Below are positions 11,801 through 19,000 of a DNA stretch of 64,000 bases, in pieces (position 1 is the first letter of the stretch; every line of letters starts with the position of its first letter). Below the pieces are notes generated by a model that saw only the letters and a list, made by a program, of their open reading frames with translations, was not told where the DNA came from and ran no database searches. Position numbers and translations under genes: made by a program. Source of the DNA: Porphyridium purpureum. Its lineage: Eukaryota; Rhodophyta; Bangiophyceae; Porphyridiales; Porphyridiaceae. The stretch covers positions 186,001-250,000 of the forward strand of contig VRMN01000010.1 in NCBI GenBank assembly GCA_008690995.1. The letters run 5' to 3'.

Positions 11801-14035
11801 TGTCCAGTGTGTCGACGTCTTGCCAATGTTATCATGCCCGTCGTGGGCCGGGATAAGTCCGACAAGAGCAGGAGCAATATGGATCCATGGCCACGTGGTG
11901 CCCATGCAGCTGCCGCGTTAGCCGCTCGATCTGTGTCTGATACGGACGAGACTGAGCGTAGTTCTGCGCGCGATCGTACTTTCGGGTCGCCCGAAGCCTT
12001 TCACTCGTGGCTCGTTGAGTTGGATCACAGGCACGCGCACCATCTGCGGTCTTCCGAGGGTGAAAATGGAGCCGAGGGCCTCGGCAGTACAGATCCAGTG
12101 TCACGACGTGGCGGCCAGCTAGGAGCCATGCACTCCGCCCGGCAGGGAAAGGTAGATTCTGGCTCAGTGGCCTCTGCTTCTTCTGATTTTCATGAGGATG
12201 ATGATGAGCAGGCCCGAATCGCAGTCGATGAGCATGGAATGGACGTGGAACCGGCGCACATGAATGGAGCGCGAGGAACTATGGGAGATGGCAACGTGAA
12301 TTCTGATACACCTATGACGGGACCGGTCGTCAATCAGAATGTCGAGACCATGAATGTCGCGAATTCAGCTTTTAACTTCACGCCAAATGCTTTATTCGCG
12401 CAGCTTAGTGGGATTGCTGGCACCATGCGCTTTGTGCTCGAGAGTCTTGAAAGTGTCATGACGCTTCCGTGGCGGCGTCAGGACGCTTCTCTCGGGCATG
12501 ACAATGTCGCATCTCCTCATGGAGTCAGGAATCAGAATCAATTGCGAAACAATACGCCGGTCATGCAGGGTGTTCGAGTGAACCCGATGCGTGGAGGACA
12601 GCATCACAGTGCATCACTATGGAGCGTCACAGGTGCCGCAGCTTTGCGGCTACCGTTTGGCGCAGATCAGAATGCCAGCCACCTTCGTGAACCGAATGAT
12701 TCCGATGATGTTTCCGCGTCTGCTGCTGCGAGTGTCGAGCGGCTCTTTATGTCGTGCGCATACACGATGCTTGCTTTGGAAATTCAGGCGCGTCTCGAAC
12801 CGTTGTCTGGCGCGCAACAGCGTCAGATCGTCGGCCCTTTGCACATGATGTTCCTTTCGTGCCGAGCGCATGCTCGCTCTGACGATGCGTTCGGTCGCAG
12901 CAGCAGCGGAGCCAAAACCGATTCGGTTGACCTGCCTGTCATTTTTTCCAAGATTGTCGCGCGCGCGCGGCGAGCTTCAAATAGGAGTCAAACGCGAAGT
13001 GGCGTGGACCCATTCGTGCTCTTATTCGCTATGCTTGTAGCGTGGCCGCGCGCAATGCACTTGACCAGCATCATGTATTGCGTCCGCTTTGCGTACTTTG
13101 TCGCCGTGGCCCAAAGTCCGGGCAGACTTCACGCAGAGGATAGGAGCGGACATGTCGACGAGGACAGTGATCGCGTCAACGTGGCGTATGGTACGCTGCT
13201 GTTTCTTAGACGCGCCGCGATTTTGCTCGCGGTTGTGCTCCAGAATAGCGCGATCGCGCTGGACCACGTGTGCTTGACCACTGCACTGGAGCTGGAAATG
13301 GATGAGGACCAGGGAGCCGCGTTGTATCGTTCTGGTATGATGCCCAACGCCTGGTTGGCAAAAGGACAAAATGGATCTTTGATTGGTAGTCGGATTAACT
13401 TGGACATGCTTGTGCAGCAAGCTGAATCGCTTCGTCGAGCGCTCATGCTTCCGCTCGTGAATGTGCGAAGTGCTGTCCAGATTGTGGGTTACAGAGAGAG
13501 CAGTAATCGAGGTCAGCTGGAACTTGGGCCGCATGTCCGTGAACCGGCTTTGCTGCCGCTTCCGCTGAGACTGATCCGGCTTCCGCGCTTGTTCCAAGAC
13601 TTGCTGGAGTGCTTCCACACTCAGAAATGCTTCGATTGCGGCCGATTGCCACAAATGCCGGCTTTGTGTCTCGTGTGTGGTGTCTTAATTTGTGCGTTGG
13701 GTGCTTGCAATAACGCAAGCACGCTCGCACGTCCAAACGCGAACGGCAGCTGCGCGCGCCACGCGGAGCAGTGTGGCGCTGGTACAGGCGTTTTCTTGAT
13801 CCTCAAGCTCACCTCGGTGCTCATTCTTCGCGAGGATCGGCGTGCTCACTGGGGCTCTCCGTACCTTGACGACCATGGCGAGGAAGATATTGAGCTTCGC
13901 CGCGGGAAGCCTCTAATTCTCAGTAAGGCACGCTACAAGTTTCTGCAGAGTCTGTGGCTTTCTAGCGCGTTTGATTCAAACTCGCTGGTGCTCGCGCAGA
14001 CGGTTCGCCTCGGTGAGACTGCTGATCTGACATGA
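5822..14035 (+). CDS. UBR1: Giant UBR-box N-recognin E3 ubiquitin ligase (UBR1/UBR2/PRT6 type)
   Basis: A 2737-residue intronless frame. The UBR box, a zinc-binding N-degron pocket, is at about residues 145-218, with the Cys/His pattern CGLVW...CKTCERDPTCAIC...CFRHGDHAGHDF...GGCCDCGD...GFCSRH. A long acidic, Asp/Glu- and Ser-rich stretch covers about 430-720. A split RING-H2 follows: CALC at about 1763, CGHCMHRSCF at about 1937, CPVC at about 1993. About 170 low-complexity residues sit between the second and third zinc ligands, which is unusual. The last 250 residues carry the UBR1/PRT6 C-terminal cysteine-rich cap (CFDCGRLPQMPALCLVCG, then FLILKLTSVLIL). UBR1-type ligases bind destabilising N-terminal residues and ubiquitinate the protein. 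I see no ClpS-like module after the UBR box, as in plant PRT6. UBR1 and PRT6 are about 1900-2000 residues, so this copy is enlarged by disordered inserts. The start is the first ATG of the frame. Confidence 0.88.
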   Translation: MERRAPPPGAAPSRAGGLRRVGQRAAGGHGVVREGEGVDVGRSLSGVLHARKDDLVALVDALDDVDALCAVVDWDAASPAQRAAEVHVDALLENCDYAALAQCILDRKGGSERIASMLSACIGLRVRGEGTARLRAACGEDGARSGVCGLVWKKDELAYKCKTCERDPTCAICVSCFRHGDHAGHDFAMIRTGGGCCDCGDGQAWRKSGFCSRHRGASSEQDDPAVHIPPAVQQRIGVVSRVVIERIALLLAGAREKGKQRRIRADLSDASQLSASTVQVSISLLKWMQQLVGVGDGVCRLVGLQFVLQWRELMRALKFAPNAPPPENHVPCVLWRLLQLDGFARLPLPVSRELHALYYSLITDLVFKRAFLHMFVANYERYIYCLLQRRTSTSSATNGSTGRDNTTTHAARTTRQAQAEERDDNQDARAVATDNEQTDGEDSEMGAREDDVGFEIQTSAEPRRVETEVSQSDDRVTSVGEVAQLDLAPRGSSSGANAEEETRMEFATAPAASAGRGTDGDLSAGLDVHQRHPLHERETDVEQVADGTGLNSLSGRRVVDRSASPDAQTLPVPSRTLGSSLRRGAPDRGGMGSDGIAHRSLELESDVESDDGGSNEDMDEDEGEEQNSRDGDREVHDTDDGDELDVVHAIMLMDEMDELNAAQNGAFVQPRVVDMDFGMGLIAPDEDDDTGMVMAADTDGDDNNGDDGDSASRAGDLVDIFTVQLFTVPALVPVMIERNGLTDVLLDVLYVLLWRVSSPIHQAGTPAAATGATRGTEAAVPRSAAVSVSSPTGANAQEGPRKKLCSFQKDYNFSFQNREQQSYDLQTLSEKEQAWFRHQHPLLYEAQMQGANVPPTPDGAELAAQSLRVVDLGKQEVSKQEVIDSVCWRVIYDLRYVLTHVEAAAHVMHARRHVLLRKFVRVLRLLQGMNAVRREMVTHVEQETDHWALAFTLELEMHQLVDLLMAGFLHPHADKSASLAAIGIVRAELDSWLRADAARERAQFAVWLLREFKVSCDPVSLHLPLHRFLALLASELLHVHRVPLRQALGFVDEGRGRHDWMVSALMLCDHVIRVQVFMAQVHAGMWRRNGRPVVGQAILYRSVFCVEWLVDLDIFLIQACAQLVSHAEFEAFVVKRFGLTDMIRNMRALVRSERRGANVHDLYGEGDALMTESAESAHALASRSLLVDASERNHSDESHVGPAEGHASETQGPNLGVACIARNEYEPVLLEDLLLLFIYIACERSRSGMTSEQNLRYKFLQKLAIADQTHSQLVRVVPRRFASASHVQQQRRHSVLHGSASSQSGEIALELELERADSVNSASANFGSRRQSQSTVFSNSSRANSQSLAQDDVDTNGVVERLLDELASFSHPREMEQGCYVLKDSSWDDFDPFASQYSHRERAAAEERFLAFRKRHQNKDESSSGARNANRVAMVPSRNFAMRPCYPELQGLQLLPSALCMTSAPPLTNHSGTTAARNLGLVPAILAACVKIAESSTAGRIGQNTESSPFGQHADAAHGAGAGTDADAHLPPPHVVHQTHPADDSDEAIVERIRHRRSRPTPAVVLGAATLDFDTAMHLSLCLLSMSLECENSLLEEGRTNVDDIERRLRRILLHEQNDGWHVLELIERLHRMDSLRHDEEVGAYLNRILDTLNALQEHDLMSDLREALAHVPAYGALCAARQRSAQEEQQHAGQLREQARRLEAQKRKEQAMARIKAQQDAFVRKIKMDEDNEFGLDNTNGTEEEEDDDEDGDPIVDSDLVCALCRDGPRSGTGSSGSASNSAAAVKGSACESDTSQDIGYIGFAQRSNLGVLARRSTKQRSAFVQPFGGDDGASYVYPGSEHSPSGVSTVGLDAAAETPSASFGSLGDFRGLSRLALGGMQSEEEVLTSGSVRTPIQGQGSSEADPEGEVSHESLKYCLTNGLDDAAGIYIGFCGHCMHRSCFESYFSSLLMSQLRRIPIPGDDMLAAQLLLTGVGADGDGIARWHRGEFLCPVCRRLANVIMPVVGRDKSDKSRSNMDPWPRGAHAAAALAARSVSDTDETERSSARDRTFGSPEAFHSWLVELDHRHAHHLRSSEGENGAEGLGSTDPVSRRGGQLGAMHSARQGKVDSGSVASASSDFHEDDDEQARIAVDEHGMDVEPAHMNGARGTMGDGNVNSDTPMTGPVVNQNVETMNVANSAFNFTPNALFAQLSGIAGTMRFVLESLESVMTLPWRRQDASLGHDNVASPHGVRNQNQLRNNTPVMQGVRVNPMRGGQHHSASLWSVTGAAALRLPFGADQNASHLREPNDSDDVSASAAASVERLFMSCAYTMLALEIQARLEPLSGAQQRQIVGPLHMMFLSCRAHARSDDAFGRSSSGAKTDSVDLPVIFSKIVARARRASNRSQTRSGVDPFVLLFAMLVAWPRAMHLTSIMYCVRFAYFVAVAQSPGRLHAEDRSGHVDEDSDRVNVAYGTLLFLRRAAILLAVVLQNSAIALDHVCLTTALELEMDEDQGAALYRSGMMPNAWLAKGQNGSLIGSRINLDMLVQQAESLRRALMLPLVNVRSAVQIVGYRESSNRGQLELGPHVREPALLPLPLRLIRLPRLFQDLLECFHTQKCFDCGRLPQMPALCLVCGVLICALGACNNASTLARPNANGSCARHAEQCGAGTGVFLILKLTSVLILREDRRAHWGSPYLDDHGEEDIELRRGKPLILSKARYKFLQSLWLSSAFDSNSLVLAQTVRLGETADLT

Positions 14036-14295
14036 ATATGTGGATGATCCGGTGTGGAAGGCCACGGGACGACTCACCTTTTGAAAACCGTGCAAACGGC
14101 GTGTTTCCAGACATGAAAGCATTGTTATGGTTATCACGTTGCCGTTCAGCTCACGGCGTGGAGGCGGGATCTCGCTATCATTTTTTGTGATTGTTTGCGC
14201 GTGCGCGAGACGATCGTCTCGTCATATGAGTTCCGTGTTTTAGTTTTCAAGCGCTTAATTAGAATGAGGTCTCGCATTTCGCGTGCGGGATGGAT

Positions 14296-15534
14296 TCAAT
14301 ACTTCTGCTGCGATTCCACATCGCGTCTCGAATTGAAGTCGCCAAACACATTCTCTGGGTCCTCTTCGTCAAGTTCGCCGCCGAAATCCTCGGCGTCCTT
14401 GAGAACCTTGTACTGTGTCATGTCGTGCGGGTCGCGTATTTGCGGATGGATCGGCGGGTCGAGATTGCGAATGAGCGCAAAGTTCACGTCTTTGAACCAT
14501 TTGTGATTCTTGATATCTGTCGCCCCGCCGCCATGCCCGAGCCGCTTGCCGGCTTCGCGGGTGAGCAAGCTCTTGATGAGCAGTTTGCCTTCCTTGCTGA
14601 TCACTACGTCGTCCGGAAACTTGACCTCTTTGGTCAAGATGTTCTCAAAGGTCTCTGACTGCTGGCTGGCCTTGAATGGAGTGCAGCCGCACATCATCTC
14701 ATAGATCAAGATGCCAAGCGTCCACCAGTCCACAGACGCGGTCTGCGGCGTGCCGCTCACCACTTCAGGTGCAATGTACTCCTCCGTGCCTACAAAGGAG
14801 TTGGTCGAGTACTGCATCACCGGCTCCGAATTGACGATTTCGAGCGAGCCCATTTGCGAGCTGCGCTTGTTCTTGAACACGCCCTTGGCCCTGTCCATGA
14901 ATGACTCTGAGCTTTTCACGACGCGCGGCTTGACCGCAGTAGCCTGCTTCGACAAGTCAAAGTCTGTAAGTGAAAGGTGGCCACTCGCGTGCATCATCAC
15001 GTTCTCAGGCTTGAGGTCCCGATAAATAAAGCCCAAGTGGTGCAGGTACTCGAGCGCGAGCGTTACCTCGGCGGCATAGAAGCGCGCTGCGTCCTCCGTC
15101 ATGCGCTTTTGCGGCTGTTTCTGCAGCACGCGGAAAAATTCCCCACCGGCTGCGTACTCCATCACGAAAAAGAGCTTCTCCTTGGTCTGGAAGCTTGCAT
15201 ACATCGTGATGATGAAAGGGTGGTTGGCCGTCGCAAAGATCTCGCGCTCAGTCATCACACGCTGCACCTTGTTGCGCTGGATCATCTCTTCCTTGGTCAT
15301 CTCTTTCATCGCATACAGCTTTTCCGAGCCCTTGAGCAGCACAAGATACACACGCCCCACGCCGCCGCGCCCAATCAGCTTGAGCTTGCGGAACAAGTGC
15401 GGCCCCACCTCACCCTGCACCGGAAACGCGTCGCTCCGCGGGAGCGCCGCCATTTGCAGCGACGCGCGCGACTCGCTCATGCTCGGCCCGGCGGACCGCG
15501 CCGGCGTCGAGACCTCATCGCCGCTCGTCTCCAT
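14296..15534 (-). CDS. AGC-family Ser/Thr kinase with DFD motif (phototropin kinase / Fpk1-NRC2 type)
   Basis: 412 residues from METSGDEV. Kinase landmarks: Gly loop GRGGVG (55-60), Lys77 in YAMKEM, Glu98, YRDLKPEN with catalytic Asp173, DFD at 191-193 instead of DFG, a 50-residue insert in the activation segment (about 194-246), GTEEYIAPE (249-257) and a C-terminal hydrophobic motif FGDF (397-400) near the end. DFD plus an activation-segment insert is the signature of plant AGCVIII kinases (phototropin, PINOID, D6PK) and fungal NRC-2/Fpk1 kinases. The FxxF tail is a PDK1 docking site in this family. No LOV or PH domain is present. Fungal Fpk1 activates phospholipid flippases; a similar membrane role here is inference. 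An open frame continues upstream to 16128, but its Arg/Glu-repeat translation is a GA-rich leader, so I reject the longer start. Confidence 0.88.
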   Translation of the reverse strand: METSGDEVSTPARSAGPSMSESRASLQMAALPRSDAFPVQGEVGPHLFRKLKLIGRGGVGRVYLVLLKGSEKLYAMKEMTKEEMIQRNKVQRVMTEREIFATANHPFIITMYASFQTKEKLFFVMEYAAGGEFFRVLQKQPQKRMTEDAARFYAAEVTLALEYLHHLGFIYRDLKPENVMMHASGHLSLTDFDLSKQATAVKPRVVKSSESFMDRAKGVFKNKRSSQMGSLEIVNSEPVMQYSTNSFVGTEEYIAPEVVSGTPQTASVDWWTLGILIYEMMCGCTPFKASQQSETFENILTKEVKFPDDVVISKEGKLLIKSLLTREAGKRLGHGGGATDIKNHKWFKDVNFALIRNLDPPIHPQIRDPHDMTQYKVLKDAEDFGGELDEEDPENVFGDFNSRRDVESQQKY

Positions 15535-16181
15535 ATCCACTCTTCTTTGCCACTCGGCCGTTCCTACACCGTTTCCGCAAATCCGTTCACTCCCTCGCGT
15601 CTCCTCGCTCTCTCGCTGTGCCTCTCTCTTTCTTTCTCCGTGCCTCTCTCTGTGCGTCTGCCGCCGTGCCTCCGCGCGCACGCTCTGCCGCACCACGCAC
15701 CCGCTCCCGCGGCCAACCGCCTCGCTCTGTCTCGCTCCTTCCCTCTTCCTCTCTCCCTTCCCACCTTCTTGCGTCCTTCTTTCGTGCCGCGCGAATCCAA
15801 CGGCAACAACGAATCTGCAGTCAGACAATAAAACAGACGCCAGAACCAAACAAGTCGAGCCTGCTCTTCCAACAGACGACAGGCCGCGGTCGAGACATGC
15901 GCAAACGACCACCCTTCCTCCTCCTGCTCCTCCTGTCTCTCTCTCTCTCTCTCTCTCGCACCACACGCGGCTCCTCCTCCCCTCCACACGCGCGCACTCG
16001 CCAAATTCCCGCGCCGCACCAACACGCTCAGCTCGCAGTTTACTAGTAAATTTGCGCGTTTTACTAGGAATTGTGGCCGTTACACAAACGCGATTTGCGC
16101 ACCGGTGCGCGGCTGCATGCAGCGGCAAGTGGTGGCGACCTTGTCGGCGAGTGATTCGTCCTTTCGTCTGTGGCTCTGAGA
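15535..16181. promoter_or_regulatory. Divergent promoter region between the kinase and MAPEG-like genes
   Basis: A 647-base spacer between two divergent ATGs. It is strongly pyrimidine-rich on the plus strand (GA-rich on the kinase sense strand), with (TC)n at about 15935-15957, many CTCTCT blocks at 15600-15780, and a TTTACTAGTAAA palindrome at about 16041-16052. The long frames over it on both strands translate to Arg/Glu or Ser/Leu repeats and are not credible proteins. Confidence 0.5.
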
Positions 16182-16646
16182 ATGGAACGCATCGTGCACG
16201 CCGGAGCGCGCGTGACCGTACTGCACGTGGTGGCGTTTATCTTTGCGATCGTGGTGCAGACGTCTTTGAAGTTTAGCGCGCAGCGCGCCGCGCGCAATCA
16301 GCAAAAGCCGTTCGTGAGGTACTCGGTCCAGGCGCAGGATCGAGCGCTGCTCGTTGCCGATCGCGTCGTCGCGAATGTTACAGAGTGGAGCGTGCCCTTT
16401 CTCAGCTTGTTTTGGTTGAATCTCGCGCTCGTGAGCGCCACGCACTCGGCGGGAGACGGGCAGCACATCGTCACCGCGGGCTGGGTCTTTGCGGTCGCAC
16501 GAGTCGTGTACGTGTTTCTGTGCAACTTTGGCGGCGCGCTCGGGACGTCGGGTCCAAAGCCACGGGTTTTCATCGCAACCGCGCCTGGGTACCTGGCGCT
16601 CTTGTACCTCCTCGTTCGTCTGATATCGTCACTGGTGCAACAGTAG
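16182..16646 (+). CDS. Small four-helix membrane protein, MAPEG-like (microsomal GST superfamily)
   Basis: 154 residues with hydrophobic segments at about 12-27, 63-83, 97-115 and 131-150. The pattern of a basic loop, then ADRVVANVTEWSVPFLSLFW, then AGWVFAVARVVYVF resembles the MAPEG fold, in which the N-x-x-E and the R-x-x-Y region line the glutathione site. The family includes microsomal glutathione transferases and eicosanoid-metabolising enzymes. The match is by eye and modest; enzyme activity is not shown. The start is ATG 16182, as an in-frame GTG upstream has no advantage. Only 25 bases separate its stop from the start of the SDR gene on the same strand, the tightest tandem spacing in the window. 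Confidence 0.55.
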   Translation: MERIVHAGARVTVLHVVAFIFAIVVQTSLKFSAQRAARNQQKPFVRYSVQAQDRALLVADRVVANVTEWSVPFLSLFWLNLALVSATHSAGDGQHIVTAGWVFAVARVVYVFLCNFGGALGTSGPKPRVFIATAPGYLALLYLLVRLISSLVQQ

Positions 16647-16671
16647 CGCGCGTGCGCGGAACGGACGCATC

Positions 16672-17445
16672 ATGTCGTGGACTGCAGATTTCAGCGGCGC
16701 TGTGGTGGTTGTGACGGGCGTTGGCGCCTCGCACTCTATCGGGCACGCCATTGCGGATGCCTTTCTGACCGCCCACGCGCGTGTGGTGTGCCAGTACCGC
16801 CGAGACCACACCGGTGCGGTTGCTCTGCAAGAAAAGTACGGCTCGGAACGAGTGGCGACGTGTCAAGCAGACTTGACGGTGAGTACAGATGTGGACGCAA
16901 TGCTGGATACAGCTGAGCAGAGCTTTGCATCGGTTCCGACCGTGCTCGTAAACAACGCAGGCGTGTACCCGCTCGCGTCCGTGTTGGAGATGAGCGAGGC
17001 AGAGTTCTCCAGTGTCATGCAGTCAAATGTTCACAGCGTGCACTTGTGCACGCAGCTGCTAGCAAGGCGACTCCAGGCGGGCAAAATGGGGGGCGCCATT
17101 GTAAATATCGCGTCCATTGAGGCACATCAGCCAGCCAGTATGCACGCGCATTATTGTGCATCCAAAGCCGCCGTGCTGATGCACACGCGGGCGTCGGCTC
17201 AAGAGCTGGGCGCGTACGGCATCCGGGTCAATTCGGTATCTCCGGGGCTGATCTACCGGCCAGGCATTGAGAACGCGTGGCCAGATGGAGTCCAGCGGTA
17301 CATGCAAGCGGCGCCGCTGTCACGGCTCGGGCAGCCGTCAGAGGTTGCTGCGGCCGTGCTCTTTTTGAGTTCCGATGCCGCGCAATGGGTTTCAGGGGCG
17401 GATCTGGTCGTGGATGGTGGCGTACGAACAAATAACTCCTTTTAA
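16672..17445 (+). CDS. Classical short-chain dehydrogenase/reductase (SDR)
   Basis: 257 residues covering a complete single-domain SDR. Rossmann cofactor motif TGVGASHSIG at 15-24, with two extra residues compared with the usual TGxxxGIG. NNAG is at 94-97, the catalytic triad is Ser148 (NIAS), Tyr161 and Lys165 (YCASK), then the SPGL loop at 190-193 and VVDGG near the C-terminus. The fold reduces or oxidises carbonyl or hydroxyl groups with NAD(P)(H). An Arg pair after the second strand (QYRRD) suggests a preference for NADP(H). The substrate cannot be told; 3-oxoacyl-ACP reductase-like or sugar dehydrogenase-like enzymes share this pattern. There is no targeting peptide. It lies 25 bases after the MAPEG-like gene and converges on the alcohol dehydrogenase gene, 135 bases away. 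Confidence 0.87.
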   Translation: MSWTADFSGAVVVVTGVGASHSIGHAIADAFLTAHARVVCQYRRDHTGAVALQEKYGSERVATCQADLTVSTDVDAMLDTAEQSFASVPTVLVNNAGVYPLASVLEMSEAEFSSVMQSNVHSVHLCTQLLARRLQAGKMGGAIVNIASIEAHQPASMHAHYCASKAAVLMHTRASAQELGAYGIRVNSVSPGLIYRPGIENAWPDGVQRYMQAAPLSRLGQPSEVAAAVLFLSSDAAQWVSGADLVVDGGVRTNNSF

Positions 17446-17580
17446 TGTTTCAAATACTTGTATTATTGCTCCATGTGGAGAACGCTCTCAAGTCTTCGGA
17501 CCGAAAAGTCACCAAGTCTTGTAAAAATCCAGACTCTTCTCCTTGAGACAAAGGACTTGCTCTATCCCGAGTACTCTCAA

Positions 17581-18678
17581 TTAGTCGGTCCACTTTGTCA
17601 GATCAAGCACAAATCGATACTTCACGTCGCCGGCGATCATTCTCTTGAACGCCTCATTTACGCGCCCGACCTCAACGACCTCGCACATAGGCACGATGTT
17701 TTTCTCTGCGCACAACGCGAGCATTTTCTCTGTGACCTTGAGGCCGCCAACCAGCGAGCCACAAAATTGCAGCTGGTTCATCACGATCATGCCCATGTGA
17801 ATTGACATGGGCTTCTCCGGGACGCTGAGCTGGATAAACTTGCCATTTTTCTTAACCAAAGCAAAGTATGGATTCAAATCAATCAGGAAAGGAACTGTGT
17901 TGATCATGACATCCACGCTGCGCGCCTTGGGCTTCATCTGCGCGTCGTCGGCTGACGCCACGTACTCGTCGGCGCCGCATTCCATGGCACCCGCGCGCTT
18001 CTGCTCAGAGCGCGAGAAGACCGTCACTCGCGCGCCCATTGCCTTGGCAAATTTGATCGCAAGATGACCCAGCCCACCAAAGCCCATGACGCCCACATGC
18101 AAGCCAGTCAGGTCTTCGCCCACATAGTGAACAATTGGGAAATAGGTCGTGATGCCAGCGCACAACAGTGGTGCTACTTTCTCAAGCTGCGGCAGAAGCG
18201 CTTCTGGGACCTGAAACACGTTTGCCTCGCGTGTGACGATCTTGCTCGCGTAGCCTCCCTGCGTGATCTTGCAGCACTCTGGCTCGCCCTCACGGCGGCT
18301 TTTCGAGTTGTACGTGGCGGTCATCTGCGTGCACAAGGCAGTCAAATCATTCTTGCAGAATTCGCACGAGTCGCACTGATCCACAAACGTGCCAACCGCG
18401 CCAATGTCGCCCACCTTGAACTTTGTGACCGCAGAACCAACCGCGTCGACCCTGCCGACAATTTCGTGGCCGGGCACCATCGGATAAGGAATGGGGCCCC
18501 ATTCGCTGAGCACGGTGTGCGCGTCCGAGTGACACACGCCACTGTACAGAATCGAGATACTCACGTCGTCTGCCAACAACGCGCGGCGCTGCAGCTCAAT
18601 TTCCGAGAACACTCCGGACGCGTCGTGCGCGGCAAACGCCTTGCACGTCGCGTTCTCTCCAGCTCCTGAAACTCCCAT
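17581..18678 (-). CDS. Zinc-dependent alcohol dehydrogenase, cinnamyl alcohol dehydrogenase (CAD/YahK) family
   Basis: 365 residues, the full length for the family. Catalytic zinc ligands are Cys49 (SGVCHSD), His71-Glu72 (GHEIVG) and Cys173 (LLCAGITTY). The structural zinc knuckle is Cys102-105-108-116 (CDSCEFCKNDLTALC). The cofactor loop GFGGLGHLA is at 199-207, followed by FSRSEQKR; the Ser-Arg after the second strand of the Rossmann fold is the usual NADP(H) preference signal. These enzymes reduce aldehydes to alcohols with NADPH; in algae without lignin the likely role is general aldehyde detoxification. There is no targeting signal and no missing key residue. Its promoter side faces the repeat-rich block from 19 kb onward. 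Confidence 0.93.
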   Translation of the reverse strand: MGVSGAGENATCKAFAAHDASGVFSEIELQRRALLADDVSISILYSGVCHSDAHTVLSEWGPIPYPMVPGHEIVGRVDAVGSAVTKFKVGDIGAVGTFVDQCDSCEFCKNDLTALCTQMTATYNSKSRREGEPECCKITQGGYASKIVTREANVFQVPEALLPQLEKVAPLLCAGITTYFPIVHYVGEDLTGLHVGVMGFGGLGHLAIKFAKAMGARVTVFSRSEQKRAGAMECGADEYVASADDAQMKPKARSVDVMINTVPFLIDLNPYFALVKKNGKFIQLSVPEKPMSIHMGMIVMNQLQFCGSLVGGLKVTEKMLALCAEKNIVPMCEVVEVGRVNEAFKRMIAGDVKYRFVLDLTKWTD

Positions 18679-19000
18679 CTTCTCAATAACTCCCTTTTTT
18701 ACTTCTCCCTGCTCGTCTGCTCGCCTACTCGTCTACTCGTCTGTCTGCCTGGTTGCCTGTCTGCCCGCCCGCCACGCACGCTCAGCCGTCGCACGCACGC
18801 CTCCTTATCCGCCACCCACGCGCGATTCCACCCTTTCCACTCGCGCGCTCCATTTGCGGCTCGCTCCAACACACAAGCTTTTTTTCTTCCACGCGGAACA
18901 CGCTTGAACCATGAACGCGCTGAACGGTTTAACGGTTTCTTGGTTTACTATTTTGACACTTGCGCGAATCGGTCTCGGTGAAAACCAAGCCACCGAGCTG
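18679..19000. promoter_or_regulatory. Upstream region of the alcohol dehydrogenase gene with AACGGTTTAACGG motif
   Basis: It is pyrimidine-rich on the plus strand (purine-rich on the gene's sense strand), with CTCGTCTACTCGTCTGTCTG-like repeats at about 18710-18770. GAACGGTTTAACGGTTT lies at about 18922-18939, followed by TTGGTTTACTATTTTG. The AACGGTTTAACGG core recurs upstream of the phosphatase and maspardin genes. Confidence 0.4.

Noticed and set aside
15535-16128. N-terminal extension of the AGC kinase frame (198 residues)
   Set aside because: It translates a GA-rich leader into Arg/Glu repeats with no conserved character; the ATG at 15534 sits in front of the kinase domain.
15101-16276. 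391-codon open frame on the plus strand opposite the kinase gene
   Set aside because: It is the complement of a GC-rich real gene plus its purine leader; Ser/Leu/Arg repeats, no domain.
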